Shown here piece after piece: positions 1 to 10,453 of a stretch of 64,000 nt of DNA (position 1 is the stretch's first letter; every line of letters starts with the position of its first letter). Both the position numbers and the translations under genes were made by a program. The stretch is from Syngnathus acus (Eukaryota > Chordata > Actinopteri > Syngnathiformes > Syngnathidae). A model generated the notes under the pieces. The model saw nothing but the letters and a program-made list of their open reading frames with translations, was not told the DNA's origin and searched no databases. The stretch covers positions 1,659,501-1,723,500 of the forward strand of contig NC_051103.1 in NCBI RefSeq assembly GCF_901709675.1, in the 5' to 3' direction.

Positions 1-212
1 GGGTTGTTTAAATAACGGCGTGTAATGTAATAGCGCTGCCTGTTTCGAAACCCAACATCGTCACGGTAACGTTCTGTGATGTACGAACGCTGTCTGTTCT
101 TAAACCCAACATCGTCACGGTAACGTTCTGTGATGTACGAACGCTGTCTGTTCTTAAACCCAACATCGTCACGGTAACGTTCTGTAATGTAAGCGCGTCG
201 TCTCATCGTAAA
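1..212. repeat. 54-bp tandem repeat (18 codons) within the Helitron frame
   Basis: The block beginning CCCAACATCGTCACGGTAAC recurs at 51, 105 and 159, exactly 54 bp apart, with degenerate copies on both sides. The period is a multiple of three and stays open on the minus strand, so the repeat is coding and lengthens the protein by 18 residues per copy. Confidence 0.85.
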
Positions 213-818
213 ACACTCATCTGTCCTATAACGACGTGAGAAACGGGAACGGTTTTTCTTCTTAAACTCATGATCCGTCTGACAACGTTGTGTAAAATAG
301 GACTTTTGTTTGGAACAAAAACGCTTGTCCTGTTGATCACGGGTCCTAATATAACCCAATTTCCTTTGTCTTACCTCTGCATTTTGACTGTACTGTTCCT
401 TCTCTTTAGAGTTCTTCATCATTCTCTTTAGTTCCTGTTTTTTACGTCTCACTTCAGATTTTTCTTTTAACTTTTCCTGTGCTTTTATTTGTCGTTGGAA
501 CTTTGCCCTACGAGATTTTGGAATTTTTGACACATTTGGCAGCTGTTTACCTGTTGTTGGGAAAACCGCTTCACTGTCGTTATCGATAAATTTTTGGTAG
601 TGACGTTCACCTGAACACGGTGTAGTCTCGCTCGTCTCAACACATGAGAGAATCTCAGCAACAGGTCTGCTTCATCGATGTTCATCACGGGAGGTAACTG
701 TGTACATGGCGCCATCTCATGGTTACTTACGGGAACTTCAACAGGTTCAAAGCAGATCGGTACAAGCTCATACGGCTAATTACCAAAGCATCTCAAGCTT
801 GTATAAACCTCCGTCAAC

Positions 819-1838
819 TTATCGATCAGGTCGGACACACGTGAAGAGCATCATGACCGCTGTCCCATTGTCAGCATGGAGGCCATCTCGTCCTCTAGAG
901 TGGGGATCAAAAAATCCATACCTGCCTTGGTGGTCTCGGAAAACAGCAATGCACGTTAACCGCATAATCAGAAGCGCATAATTGACCTCTGAGGTCAAGC
1001 ACTGGAGTCTGTCACGAAGGTTCAGAAACAGCTCATCTCCGTAGAAAGAGGTGAACAAACCACCCATTGACTGACTCTTTATTAAGACATGCTGCTTAGA
1101 AAAACCACGCACAATCCCTGGAAGTTCATCAGCCGTCAGCAATCTGTCCAAGAAGCATCCTTGGGCTTTCAATGCAGCAACAGTACATGTATACAGTTCA
1201 TTGCCAACATTAAGAACAGCATCAAGGTCAGAGCTGGTCAGGTGATTGAACTCCTGGAAGAAAGCCAGAAATCTAACAGAGTTAGCCACACATTGACTGT
1301 TTCTGAATTCTCCATATCTCGGATGAGCTTGGCTGTGAGATGCCAACACATACGTTACCAAATGAGGTTGCACAGAAGCCGTGGCTGCAGCGGGAATGTC
1401 AGGCCCAGTGTCACAGGAATCAGTCTCAAATTGTGCAATATTGGCACGGTGATGAACAATCTCAAAATGTGCATCAAGGGCACGTTCAGCAGTTTGACAA
1501 AGTGGATCATGGCCACGTTCGTCAGTTTCAAAGTGCGGATCATGACCACGTTCAGTTTGACAAAGTGGATCATGGCCACGTTCGTCAGTTTCAGAGTGTG
1601 GATCATGACCGCGTTCAGTTTCAAAATGTGGCTCAAGGCCATGTTCAGGTTCAAAAAGTGCAGTATTGGCACATGTGTCAGGAGTTTCAAAAAGTGCAGT
1701 ATTTGCACGTTCGAAGTCATTATGCCGGGTAGGTAAGGTTGGATCACTGCATGTAACTGGTGGCGGGGAGCATCGACGTTTGGCACGTCGCTCCCAGCTC
1801 AACTTTACAGCCTGGGATCGCCTTCCTTTCCTCGGCAT
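819..1838 (-). CDS. Helitron ORF segment with C76-like cysteine peptidase domain
   Basis: The reading frame is 339 codons. The N-terminal third contains two copies of a 21-residue repeat (ERGHDPH.ETDERGHDPLCQT), which could be a recent expansion. The second half has the block RNSQCVANSVRFLAF (probable catalytic Cys) and, about 130 residues later, GFFDPHSRGRDG (probable Asp/His). This spacing and the Cys...DPH layout match the herpesvirus-tegument-type C76 peptidases carried by some fish Helitrons. The frame ends at a stop just after MMLFTCV, where a one-base shift would continue as DLIDKLTEVYTS, so the stop looks like decay rather than the true end. Confidence 0.55.
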   Translation of the reverse strand: MPRKGRRSQAVKLSWERRAKRRCSPPPVTCSDPTLPTRHNDFERANTALFETPDTCANTALFEPEHGLEPHFETERGHDPHSETDERGHDPLCQTERGHDPHFETDERGHDPLCQTAERALDAHFEIVHHRANIAQFETDSCDTGPDIPAAATASVQPHLVTYVLASHSQAHPRYGEFRNSQCVANSVRFLAFFQEFNHLTSSDLDAVLNVGNELYTCTVAALKAQGCFLDRLLTADELPGIVRGFSKQHVLIKSQSMGGLFTSFYGDELFLNLRDRLQCLTSEVNYALLIMRLTCIAVFRDHQGRYGFFDPHSRGRDGLHADNGTAVMMLFTCVRPDR

Positions 1839-1922
1839 GTCAAGTTCTCAAGGATGTGAGATAGAAGGAAGACAGAAGACAAAAGATAGAGCAGCCACAA
1901 GAGAGGCTATAGGGGGTCAGCC

Positions 1923-2046
1923 ACAGGTCCCTGGAGCGTCACAGAATACAGGTCCACGGAGCGTCGCAGAAATACAGGTCCACGGAGCGTCGCAGAAATA
2001 CAGGTCCACGGAGCGTCGCAGAACCACAGGTCACGGAGCTCTGCAG
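1923..2046. repeat. 26-bp minisatellite
   Basis: About 4.8 copies of ACAGGTCCACGGAGCGTCGC plus six bases start at 1923, 1948, 1974, 2000 and 2026. The first and last copies are diverged. It lies just upstream of the Helitron protease start on that element's strand. No coding role is apparent. Confidence 0.8.
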
Positions 2047-2085
2047 GAAAAAAAAACATATATCAATAAGCTACAATGTAATTAG

Positions 2086-3190
2086 TCATGCTTTCAATTT
2101 ACAACTAACTCAAAGCAAAATTACATTATAATTGATTAATTTATTTATTAAAAGAAGACATTACATAACATTGGAAAAATCAGACGCAAAACTGTTTTAG
2201 CTGTAGTTTTAACTTGTATACAAGAGGCTTATTAGTGAGAAGAATGTGGTACAAATGAATTTGTGGGTGGTATAGCACATCTTGAAAATATTATGGCACA
2301 ACGTAATGATGTACAGTGACGGTTTCTGTCGCACTAGAGTTTATGAGATGGAGAAAATGAAACTTTGATTATGGCGGAAGCATGTCTAACTTACAGTATA
2401 CAATGTTACCGCAATGTACAAATGTAAACGGTACAGTGACCCCAATTATAACATAAAAGAATGCTAAACTAATAATTTGCTCCTGGATGCTTCTTTTGTA
2501 TCGGATCAGGTATAAGTAATTTTGTCATCCAACACCTAGGTTTTGAACTTCAGTGTTCACTACTTAACCAAAAGCACAATAACAATACATAAGCATAGTA
2601 ATCAAAATTAAACAAACCATTGACTAAAATACAGAAACAGTGGCCAAATTTAATCGCGATTTCAAAACTATCATCACAGGAACTTGAAATACAAGCACTT
2701 TATAATGATGATAACATAAAATTGACTGACTGAATCATGCCTCACCTTGGAAGTAGAGTTATGTCCTGCAGGGAAAGAAATAACAGAAAGGGGAAGAAAA
2801 TAATTAAGTGACATTTCCACAATGCTTTGAATGTCTTTTATGATTACAAATACTGAGTTGAAAATACCAAGATGGAAAAAATGAAGCATTGATCAAGGTG
2901 TTAGCATTGCTAACATACAGGGAGACAGTGGTAGCTCAATATACAAATGTAATCGGTTCATACTTTTACAATGACATACTAGGATAATCGAGCAAGAAGG
3001 AAAAAAAATGACAAGACTGGGATGAGATTTCAACATCATCACGAACAGATTAAGTCACGGTGCCGAAATTGAAAGTCAATATTTCTTAACTAGTCAAAAA
3101 CAGCTTTTAATTATACAGTAGTCACAATGCACAACTGTAGTACTAATGATAATTCATCATCATATTTTTTAATGTTATTTAACTTTATTC
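2086..3190. other. AT-rich spacer, nothing recognised
   Basis: I see no frame, RNA gene, inverted repeat or known repeat here. It is AT-rich with short homopolymer runs. It separates the Helitron fragment from the L2 LINE. Confidence 0.5.
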
Positions 3191-3199
3191 CAAACTTCA

Positions 3200-5700
3200 A
3201 CACTACAAAATTCGACTACAAATGCGTTTCAGACATTAACTGATACGTTTGGTTTTACGCAAGCCGTACAGGCAGCAACGCATAAGAATGGGAATACCTT
3301 AGATCTGATATTATCCCGAGGACTTGCAACCTCAAATATAGCAGTACTGCCATACACTAGTGTTCTGTCTGATCATTACTTAATAAAATTAGAAATTTTA
3401 GTTCCTTGTCAAAGACAAGAGAGCAATCAGAATTATAGGAGCCGTAATTTTAACTCCATGATTGCAACTGCGCTATCTGAGTTACTGTCGCCAGCAACCG
3501 CCATATTTCCCGCATACATCGGCTCTATTGATAATCTTACAAATGAATTCAATGCGACATTGTTAAATGCCATCGACTCTGTGGCGCCGCTACGTCTGAA
3601 AACTCGCCGTAGATTGCCTACTCCGTGGTTCACAGATGAAACACGTACGCTTAAGCAATTATGTAGAAAGCATGAGCGCAGATGGGGTTTAACCAAACTT
3701 GAGGTTTTCCATCAGGCATGGCAGGACAGCCTCCTGAAATATAAAGATGCGCTTATCTTAGCAAAAACTCGTTATTTTTCGCAAGTTATTAATCTCAATA
3801 AAAACAATCCTAAACACCTATTTGATACAGTGGCTAAGCTGACACTACGCCAGCCGACCCCCGATAGTTCCTTCCACTCAGCTGATGAGTTTATGAAATT
3901 TTTTGCTCAAAAGACTGAATCCATTAGGGACGAGATCAAGAATACCATTCCAATCGATCAGTCGAGACCGCCGTTTACCAGCGCTGATGATCATGTAATA
4001 ACCCTCTCAAATTTTAAAAGCGTGTCCCTTGAAAGGCTTACACAATTGGTTAGTGAGGCTAAACAAACAACATGTTTACTCGACCCTCTTCCAGCCAAAC
4101 TACTTAAAGAATGATTTCAAATTTTAGGACCGTCCGTCTTAAATATAATCAATCTGTCTGTCTCCTCTGGTATAGTGCCAACAGCCTTTAAAACGGCTAT
4201 CATTAAACCGTTACTTAAGCGACCAAATCTTGACCCGGACTGTCTCAGTAATTATAGGCCAGTTTCAAACCTCGAATTTATAGCAAAACTTCTTGAAAAA
4301 GTAGTAGCGCAGCAGCTTATTGATTACATGGTCGCCAATAATCGATATGACTCTTTTCAGTCTGGTTTTAGAGCTAATCATTCCACTGAGACAGCACTTG
4401 CTAAAGTGACTAACGATCTTCTCATAGCTATGGATTCAAACACTTCATCTGTATTGTTACTACTCGATCTTAGTGCTGCCTTCGACACTGTAGACTTCGA
4501 TATTTTATCAGGGCGTCTTAAAAGTTGTGTTGTTATTTCAGGGTCAGCACTAGGCTGGTTCCATTCCTATCTATCAGACAGGACGCACCGAGTGGTCCAT
4601 GGCAATACGTCCTCTGAGCTCTATAATGTTACGTGTGGTGTCCCACAAGGATCGGTACTCGGACCAATTCTATTTAATATTTATATGATTCCGCTTGGGG
4701 ACATAATACGTAAATATAATATTAGTTTTCAATGCTACGTGGATGACACCTAATTATATATGCCGTTATCGATGAAAGGTTCCGCGGGATTGTTGTAATC
4801 TTGAGGCGTGCCTTGCGGAGATCAAGCAATGGATGTCTCTCAACTTCCTTCGTCTTAACCCAGATAAAACTGAGATGTTGATAATTGGTCCAAGTCGTTA
4901 TCAACACTTATTTAAGGAAACCACTATAACTATAGATAACCGTATTATCACTCTGAGCGATACTGTAACTAATCTCGGGGTAATATTTGACCAAACGCTC
5001 TCCTTTCAAAAGCACATTAAGAATATAACCAGAATTGCGTTTTTTCACCTTCGTAATATTGCAAAGATTCGTCCGATCCTCTCGACCGGTGATGCGGAAA
5101 CTATTATACATGCGTTCGTCACATCGCGCCTGGACTACTGTAATGTATAATTCGCTGGTCTTCCTAAGTCCCGCATCAAAAGTCTACAGCTAGTACAAAA
5201 TGCTGCTGCAAGGCTGCTCTCACGGACAAGAAAAGTTGATCACATTACCCCAATATTAGCCAACTTACATTGGCTCCCAGTCCATTTAAGATGTGACTTC
5301 AAGGTTCTTCTATTAACCTATAAATCACTGCATGGCTTAGCGCCTTCATATCTCGTCGACCTAGTTGTTCCTTATGTTCCGTCTCGTAACCTTCGTTCGC
5401 AAAACGCTAGTCTTTTAGCGACACCGAGGGCCAAGGGTCTAGAGCATTTTCTATTCGGGCTCCAAAGCTTTGGAATGCCCTACCAATGGATATTAGAACT
5501 GCTACCTCAGTAGAAACATTTAAGACACGTTTAAAGACACATTTCTATGATATGGCCTTTAGTTAACCTGTAGTGGCCGATTCGGCTGGAGTTTGTTTTC
5601 TCTCCCGAAACATGCAACTGCATATTGGCCATAATACAGCATTGAGGCCGCTGCAACCCCGGTTTCAATCTGGTTAATAGCAGAATAAACTTGTTGCAGT
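3200..5700 (+). mobile_element. L2-type LINE, 5'-truncated and decayed
   Basis: Reading plus, the sequence gives the tail of an APE endonuclease (NTLDLILSRG, then SDHYLI with the catalytic His), a linker, then reverse transcriptase in three broken frames: 3458-4114, 4175-4753 and 4833-5150. Motifs seen are SNYRPVSNLEFIAKLLEKV, LDLSAAFDTVD, GVPQGSVLGPILF, the active-site block QCYVDDT and LNPDKTEMLIIGP. After the third frame the C-terminal block (LHWLPVHLRC) is readable to about 5500. These are L2/Maui-clade signatures. Stops at 4112, 4751 and 5148 show it is dead. Confidence 0.8.
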
Positions 5701-6518
5701 TATTTTTTATTCACCCTCAACAGTCTTACGTTGGACCATGACAAATTTACATACACGCAAGCTTACAGAAAATGACAACTTCCCGTGGGGCTAGTGGCTT
5801 GTTCCTTGCTCTGAACAGACAGCCAACTAATCAAGTCCTAACCAATTCCTGTGTGTGTAGGGGGGGGGGGGGGCAAAGGAACCAATCAGATGGCCCGAAT
5901 CCATGCATGGCCGATGACGGCAGTGATCAACACAGTGATATTTGAGAAGTGAAATGAAGTTTATAGGATTTGCAGACTGTGCAATCGTTATTTAAACAAA
6001 AGTAGGCAGGTGCATACATTTGGAAACCCCAACAGAAAAATGACATCAATATTTAGTAGTTCCTCCTTTTGCAGAAACAACAGTCTCTAAACCAGTGGTT
6101 CTTAACCTGGATTCGGTCAAACTCTAGGGGTTCGGTGAGTCGGTCTGGTTCAGCAGAGCCTCCACTGCGGAGGTCCGAACACACCTGATTTATAAATTCG
6201 TGATAACGCATATCTGAACTGGTCTCGCAAAGGCAACAGCAGAAGTCCTACTGATTTGCTGGTATGTCATTTGTCGTGAATTCATGCATTGTGTTGGTTT
6301 TATTTTTTCTTCAAGATTCAAGAGTTTTTTTATTCGCCATGTTTGAGCGTGCCAAACAAGGAATCTGACTTCGGTAAATCACACCCGCTGTTCAACATTT
6401 TAACAACACTCAGGACATGTGAAAAATGGCAAATATTCTCAAACATCCCCTGATCTTAAACTCCCAAAAGGGCAAGGAAAAACTCAAAACTGTCATGTCT
6501 CGTCCCCAGTTTTGTGAT
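5700..6518. other. Spacer with DNA-transposon scraps
   Basis: It holds a G-run near 5862, a stretch at about 6005-6095 that reads like internal sequence of a Tc1-like element (match from memory only), and CAGTGGTTCTTAACC at about 6095, which resembles a hAT-type terminal end. No gene is visible. These repeat assignments are weak. Confidence 0.3.
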
Positions 6519-8132
6519 GTCAAAGTCAAAGTCAAAGTCAGCTTTATTGTCAATCCCTTCATATGTCAAGACACACAAAGAAACCGAAATTCCGTTTCCT
6601 CCATCCCACGGTGACGAGACATACAAGCAGACGACACAAAATAAAAACAAGAAGGCACAAACAATAAATAATAAATAAAAAATAACAAATAAATAAAATG
6701 AGCGATGAATAAATAATAAACCAATAACCCAATAAATAAGAGGAGCAAAACTGAGCCAGTGTGCATACAGCAGACAGTAAGCATAGCGCAAAGAACAGGA
6801 CGCTACGCAGAAAGGGGGAGCGAGTTCAGGATCCTAACAGCCTGGAGTATGAAGCTGTTGGAGAGTCTGGTGGTGCGGGAGCGCAGGCTCCTGTACCGCC
6901 TCCCAGAGGGCAGAAGATCAAACAAAGAGTGAGCGGGGTGACTCACATCACTCACAATCGCGGTCGCCTTGCGGGTGAGATGGGAGGTGTAAATGTCCTT
7001 CAGGGAGGGGAGTGAAGCACCAATAATCTTACCAGCCGTGTTCACTATGCGCTGCAGGGCCTTCAAGTCGTAGTCAGTGCAGCTGCCACCCCAATCAGCA
7101 ATACAGCTGGAGAGGACGCTCTCAATGGTGCCGCGGTAAAATGTAGTCATGACGGCCGGAGAAGCGCCCGCTCGCCTGAGTTTCCGAAGGAAGTACAGGC
7201 GGCGCTGGGCCTTCTTCGCCAGTGATGCGGTGTTGGTGGACCAGGAGAGATCCTCACTGATGTGCACCCCCAGGAACCTGGCGCTGCTCACTCTCTCCAC
7301 CACAGCACCGTCGATGGTCAGCGGCAGGTGTTGGGCGTGACCCTTCCGGAAGTCAACAACAATCTCCTTGGTCTTGTCGACGTTCAGCAGGAGGTTGTTG
7401 TCCCTGCACCACGTGGTCAGAAGGTCAACCTCCAGCCTGTATTGAGTCTCGTCTCCCTTGGTGATGAGACCCACCAGAGTCGTGTCGTCAGCAAACTTCA
7501 CTATGCGGTTGTCGCTGTAGGTGGCAGTGCAGTCATGCGTCAGGAGGGTGAAGAGCAGCGGACTGAGCACGCAGCCTTGGGGGGCCCCTGTGCTCAGCGT
7601 GATGCTGGCGGAGATTTTGTCGCCAACACGCACCACCTGTGGCCTCTGACAGAGGAAGTCCAGTAGCCAGTTGCAGAGGCAGGTACTGAGGCCCAGCTTG
7701 TCAAGTTTGCTGATGAGACGTTGTGGCACAATGGTGTTGAAGGCAGAACTGAAGTCCACAAACAGCAACCTCACATACGAGTCCCTCCCCTCCAGGTGGG
7801 TGAGGGCCGAGTGGAGGGCAGAGCAGATGGCATCCTCAGAGGACCGTTTGGCTCGGTACGCAAACTGGAAGGGGTCAATGGTGGGGGGGAGAACGGATCG
7901 GATGTGCTCCATGACAAGCCGCTCAAAGCACTTCATGATGATGGGCGTAAGTGCCACGGGGCGGTAGTCATTGAAGCAGGACGGAGCAGGTTTCTTCGGC
8001 ACAGGTACGATGGTGGCAGCTTTGAAACACGACGGGACGATGGCCTGCTGCAGGGAAGTGTTAAAGATGTCCGTGAAGACACCCGTCAGCTCACCAGCGC
8101 AGTCCTTCAGCGCTCGACCCGGGATGTTGTCC
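6519..8132 (-). mobile_element. Rex1/CR1-like LINE, 5'-truncated
   Basis: A minus-strand LINE whose 3' end is the TTTGAC hexamer array at about 6519-6540, preceded on its strand by an AATAAA-like signal. The 5' end stops at 8132, where it abuts an unrelated LTR-like repeat. The reverse transcriptase frame is open from there to 6803. Three relatives occur in this window (24498-25264, 43117-44138, 58372-60238), plus a deleted one at 42593-42952. Clade assignment to Rex1/CR1 is from the protein motifs. Confidence 0.8.
6803..8130 (-). CDS. Reverse transcriptase of Rex1/CR1-like LINE (partial)
   Basis: The frame contains [53 protein letters not shown], the active-site block [10 protein letters not shown], and the C-terminal ending [20 protein letters not shown]. 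This covers the fingers, palm and thumb of a non-LTR reverse transcriptase. The endonuclease and N-terminal part are missing through 5' truncation. No internal stop was seen; the first in-frame Met is at 8002, but the homology runs on to 8130. Confidence 0.8.
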
Positions 8133-8488
8133 GGTTGTGTATAGGTTGTCGTAGTTTCTGTGTGTCTGTGTGCTCGACCCTCCCTTCCTGTGTGCCCTTG
8201 ATTAGTGGAATCACACGCACCTGCCTCTCGTTACCTGTGTTGTATTTAAGTTCTGTTTGCGTGTCACTCGCCGTCGGAGCATTGCATGTGTTGTGCGGAC
8301 AATGCACGTGTCACTGTCATGAGGTTGTTTGGTTCCTGTCTTTTGTTTCACGTCTTTGGCGGTCAGTCCTTTTGGTTTTGTTGTTTAGACACGTTAGTCT
8401 GCCGGGTCTGTCCTTTGAGTTTGCTACATTAAACCCTGGTCCAAGCTGCATTTGGTCGTCCTCGCTCCATTCCTCTCCGTTCGTGACA
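8133..8488 (+). repeat. LTR-like dispersed repeat (TG...TGACA, TATTTAA, polyA signal)
   Basis: A block of about 355 bp has a TATA-like TATTTAAG in its middle and a polyA-like ATTAAA about 60 bp before the end TTCGTGACA. The same plan with similar sequence occurs at 41405-41701, and its reversed tail lies at 38302-38370. Shared strings include CTCTCGTTACCTGT and TGGTCCAA. Promoter plus polyA signal plus TG/CA-like ends suggest a solo LTR, but a non-autonomous element of another type is possible. Confidence 0.5.
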
Positions 8489-10453
8489 AAAACTCCAGCT
8501 AGGGGAAATGAGAAACCTTGAGAAGAGACCACAGATGGGAAGGTCCCTCTTCCAGGATGACCAGGCTGCAATGGATGCAGAGAGGACACATAGTACAAAC
8601 AGTGTAGACAAATTCAAAAAAGGTGTGGAGAGCAGGATGTTATTGCACAGTAATGACTCTGAGACTCTAAGAGTGGTGTGAGTTCATCAGAGCAACAGCT
8701 GTCTCTGTGTCTGCTGGTTTTGGCGTACCGAGCTCTGTAATGCCGTCCGGAGGGGAGTAGTTCAAACAGACTGCAACCTGGGTGAGAAGGGTCTGTAGAG
8801 ATGTTCCTTGCACGTTTCCTGGTCCTGGACAGGTACAAGTCTTGGATAGATGGGAGGTTGATTTCAATGATCTTTTCTGCAGTCCTGATTGTCCGTTGCA
8901 GTCTGTGCTTGTCTTGTTTGGAGGCCGATCCAAACCAGACAGTGATGGAGGTGCAGAGGACAGACTGGATGATGGCAGTGTAGAAGGTCTTCAGAAGCTC
9001 TCGCGGCAGGTTGAACTTCTTGAGCTGTCTCAGGAAGTACAGCCTCTGCTGGGCCTTCTTCCGGACAGAGTCTATGTGGCCGGTCCATTTCAGATCCCGA
9101 GAGATTGTGGTTCCCAGGAACTTGAAGGTGTCTGTGGAGAGAATAGTATTACTGCGGATAGTGAGGGGTAAAAGTGGTGAAGGGTCTCGCCTGAAATCCA
9201 CTGTCATCTCCACGGTCTTGAGCGGGTTCAGCTCCAGATGGTTTTGGCTGCACCAGTGGACCAGCCGCTCCACCTCCTGTCTGTACGCAGTCTCATCACC
9301 GTCCTGGATCATTCCGATGAGAGTGGTGTCGTCTGCATACTTCAGGAGCTTCACAGGAGAGTCACCTGAGGAGAAATCATTGGTGTAGAGAGAGAAGAGC
9401 AGTGGGGAGAGGACGCACCCCTGAGGGGCTCCAGTATTGGTGGTCCGGGTGTCAGATGTGATGCCCCCCAGCCTCACACGCTGTCTCCTGTTGGTCAGGA
9501 AGCTGGTGATCCACTGACAGGTGGAGGCAGGCACCGCAAGCTGGATGAGCTTCTGTTGGAGGATGTCAGGAGCGATGGTGTTGAACGCCGAGCTGAAGTC
9601 CACGAACAGGATCCTGGCGTACGTTCCTGGGGTGTCCAGGTGGTGCAGGATGTAGTGCAGTCCCATGTTGACCGCATCATCCACTGACCTGTTTGCCCGG
9701 TAGGCAAACTGGAGGGGGTCAAGCAGGGGGCCCATGACCTCCTTCAGGTGGTTCAGCACTAACCTCTCGAAAGATTTCATGACCACAGATGTCAGTGCGA
9801 CAGGTCTGTAGTCATTCAAACCTGTGATGGCGGGCTTCTTGGCCACTGGAACGATGGTGGAGCTCTTGAAGCACGAGGGCACCTCACACAGCTCCAGAGA
9901 ACGGTTGAAGATCCGTGCAAAGGTGGGCGCCAGCTGCTCAGCGCAGACTTTCAAGCAGGAAGGTGACACGCCGTCTGGGCCCGGTGCCTTCCTGGTCTTT
10001 TGTCTCCGGAACATCTGGCGCACTTCCTCCTCGCGGATCTGGAGTGCGGGCGCGGCCTCTGCAAGAGAGAGAGTGGGTGACAACGATGATAGAGGTGTGG
10101 ACAGGGCCGTTGTGGGGAGAGGTGAGTATGTAGATTGTGCTGCAGGAAGTCCCGTTTTGTGGGAGAACCGATCAAACCTGCAGTAGAACTCGTTTAGCTG
10201 GTTAGCAAGCCTTGGGCTCTCCACAGGACGGGGGGTTCGTTTCTTGTAGCCCGTGATGCTCTGCAGACCTTTCCACACTGTTGAGGGATCAGGATTGGCA
10301 GAGAGGTGTCTCTTCAGGTTCTCCCCGTAACACCTCCTGGCTTTCCTGACCTCTCGGTTCAGTGTGTTTCTGGTCTGCCTGAACAGGTCGCGGTCGCCGC
10401 TCCTGTAGGCCTCCTCCTTGACTTTGCGCAGCCTCCTGAGGTTCGGTGTAAAC
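8489..10453 (-). mobile_element. Second Rex1/CR1-like LINE, interrupted at its 5' side
   Basis: A minus-strand LINE distinct from the 6.5-kb copy, with a readable region from 10453 (FTPNLRRLRKVKEEAYRSG on the minus strand) down through the reverse transcriptase to about 8614, followed by a 3' untranslated part. Its 5' side ends exactly at the terminal inverted repeat of the hAT element that begins at 10454. The sequence beyond that hAT (13087 on) does not continue the LINE. Confidence 0.75.
8614..10278 (-). CDS. Reverse transcriptase of second Rex1/CR1-like LINE
   Basis: A 554-codon frame with [73 protein letters not shown], the catalytic LLKYADDTTLIG and the ending LPSGRHYRARYAKTSRHRDS. The frame stays open on its 5' side into sequence encoding the linker between endonuclease and RT. 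The last about 30 residues (CCSDELTPLLES...) look like read-through past a diverged C-terminus. The endonuclease is absent. Confidence 0.8.
   Translation of the reverse strand: MWKGLQSITGYKKRTPRPVESPRLANQLNEFYCRFDRFSHKTGLPAAQSTYSPLPTTALSTPLSSLSPTLSLAEAAPALQIREEEVRQMFRRQKTRKAPGPDGVSPSCLKVCAEQLAPTFARIFNRSLELCEVPSCFKSSTIVPVAKKPAITGLNDYRPVALTSVVMKSFERLVLNHLKEVMGPLLDPLQFAYRANRSVDDAVNMGLHYILHHLDTPGTYARILFVDFSSAFNTIAPDILQQKLIQLAVPASTCQWITSFLTNRRQRVRLGGITSDTRTTNTGAPQGCVLSPLLFSLYTNDFSSGDSPVKLLKYADDTTLIGMIQDGDETAYRQEVERLVHWCSQNHLELNPLKTVEMTVDFRRDPSPLLPLTIRSNTILSTDTFKFLGTTISRDLKWTGHIDSVRKKAQQRLYFLRQLKKFNLPRELLKTFYTAIIQSVLCTSITVWFGSASKQDKHRLQRTIRTAEKIIEINLPSIQDLYLSRTRKRARNISTDPSHPGCSLFELLPSGRHYRARYAKTSRHRDSCCSDELTPLLESQSHYCAITSCSPHLF

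Larger units (their letters stand above)
1..1838 (-). mobile_element. Helitron (Helentron-like), N-terminal part, cut by window edge
   Basis: On the minus strand an open frame (1838-819) starts MPRKGRRSQ and carries a cysteine-protease-like domain; a second stretch, open from about 640 to the left edge, is rich in Lys/Arg and contains 18-residue repeats (FKNRQRSYITERYRDDVG type). Fish Helitron proteins are known to start with a UL36-like (C76) or OTU-like peptidase, followed by such basic repeats and then the Rep and helicase domains; those last domains would lie outside the window. The frame is broken between the two parts near 819 (frameshift and stops), so this copy looks inactive. Assignment to Helitron is by family pattern, not by a search. 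Confidence 0.6.

Noticed and set aside
1-212. Regularly spaced 54-bp repeats as a possible CRISPR array
   Set aside because: Repeats are head-to-tail without unique spacers, coding in frame, and the genome is eukaryotic.
1089-1736. Long plus-strand frames opposite the Helitron protease frame
   Set aside because: They mirror the minus-strand coding repeats (repetitive MATFVS..F-type peptide) and have no domain; the minus frame has family motifs.
7262-8521. Plus-strand frames across the Rex1-like LINE
   Set aside because: Antisense shadows of the reverse transcriptase; the same shadow occurs at each LINE copy.
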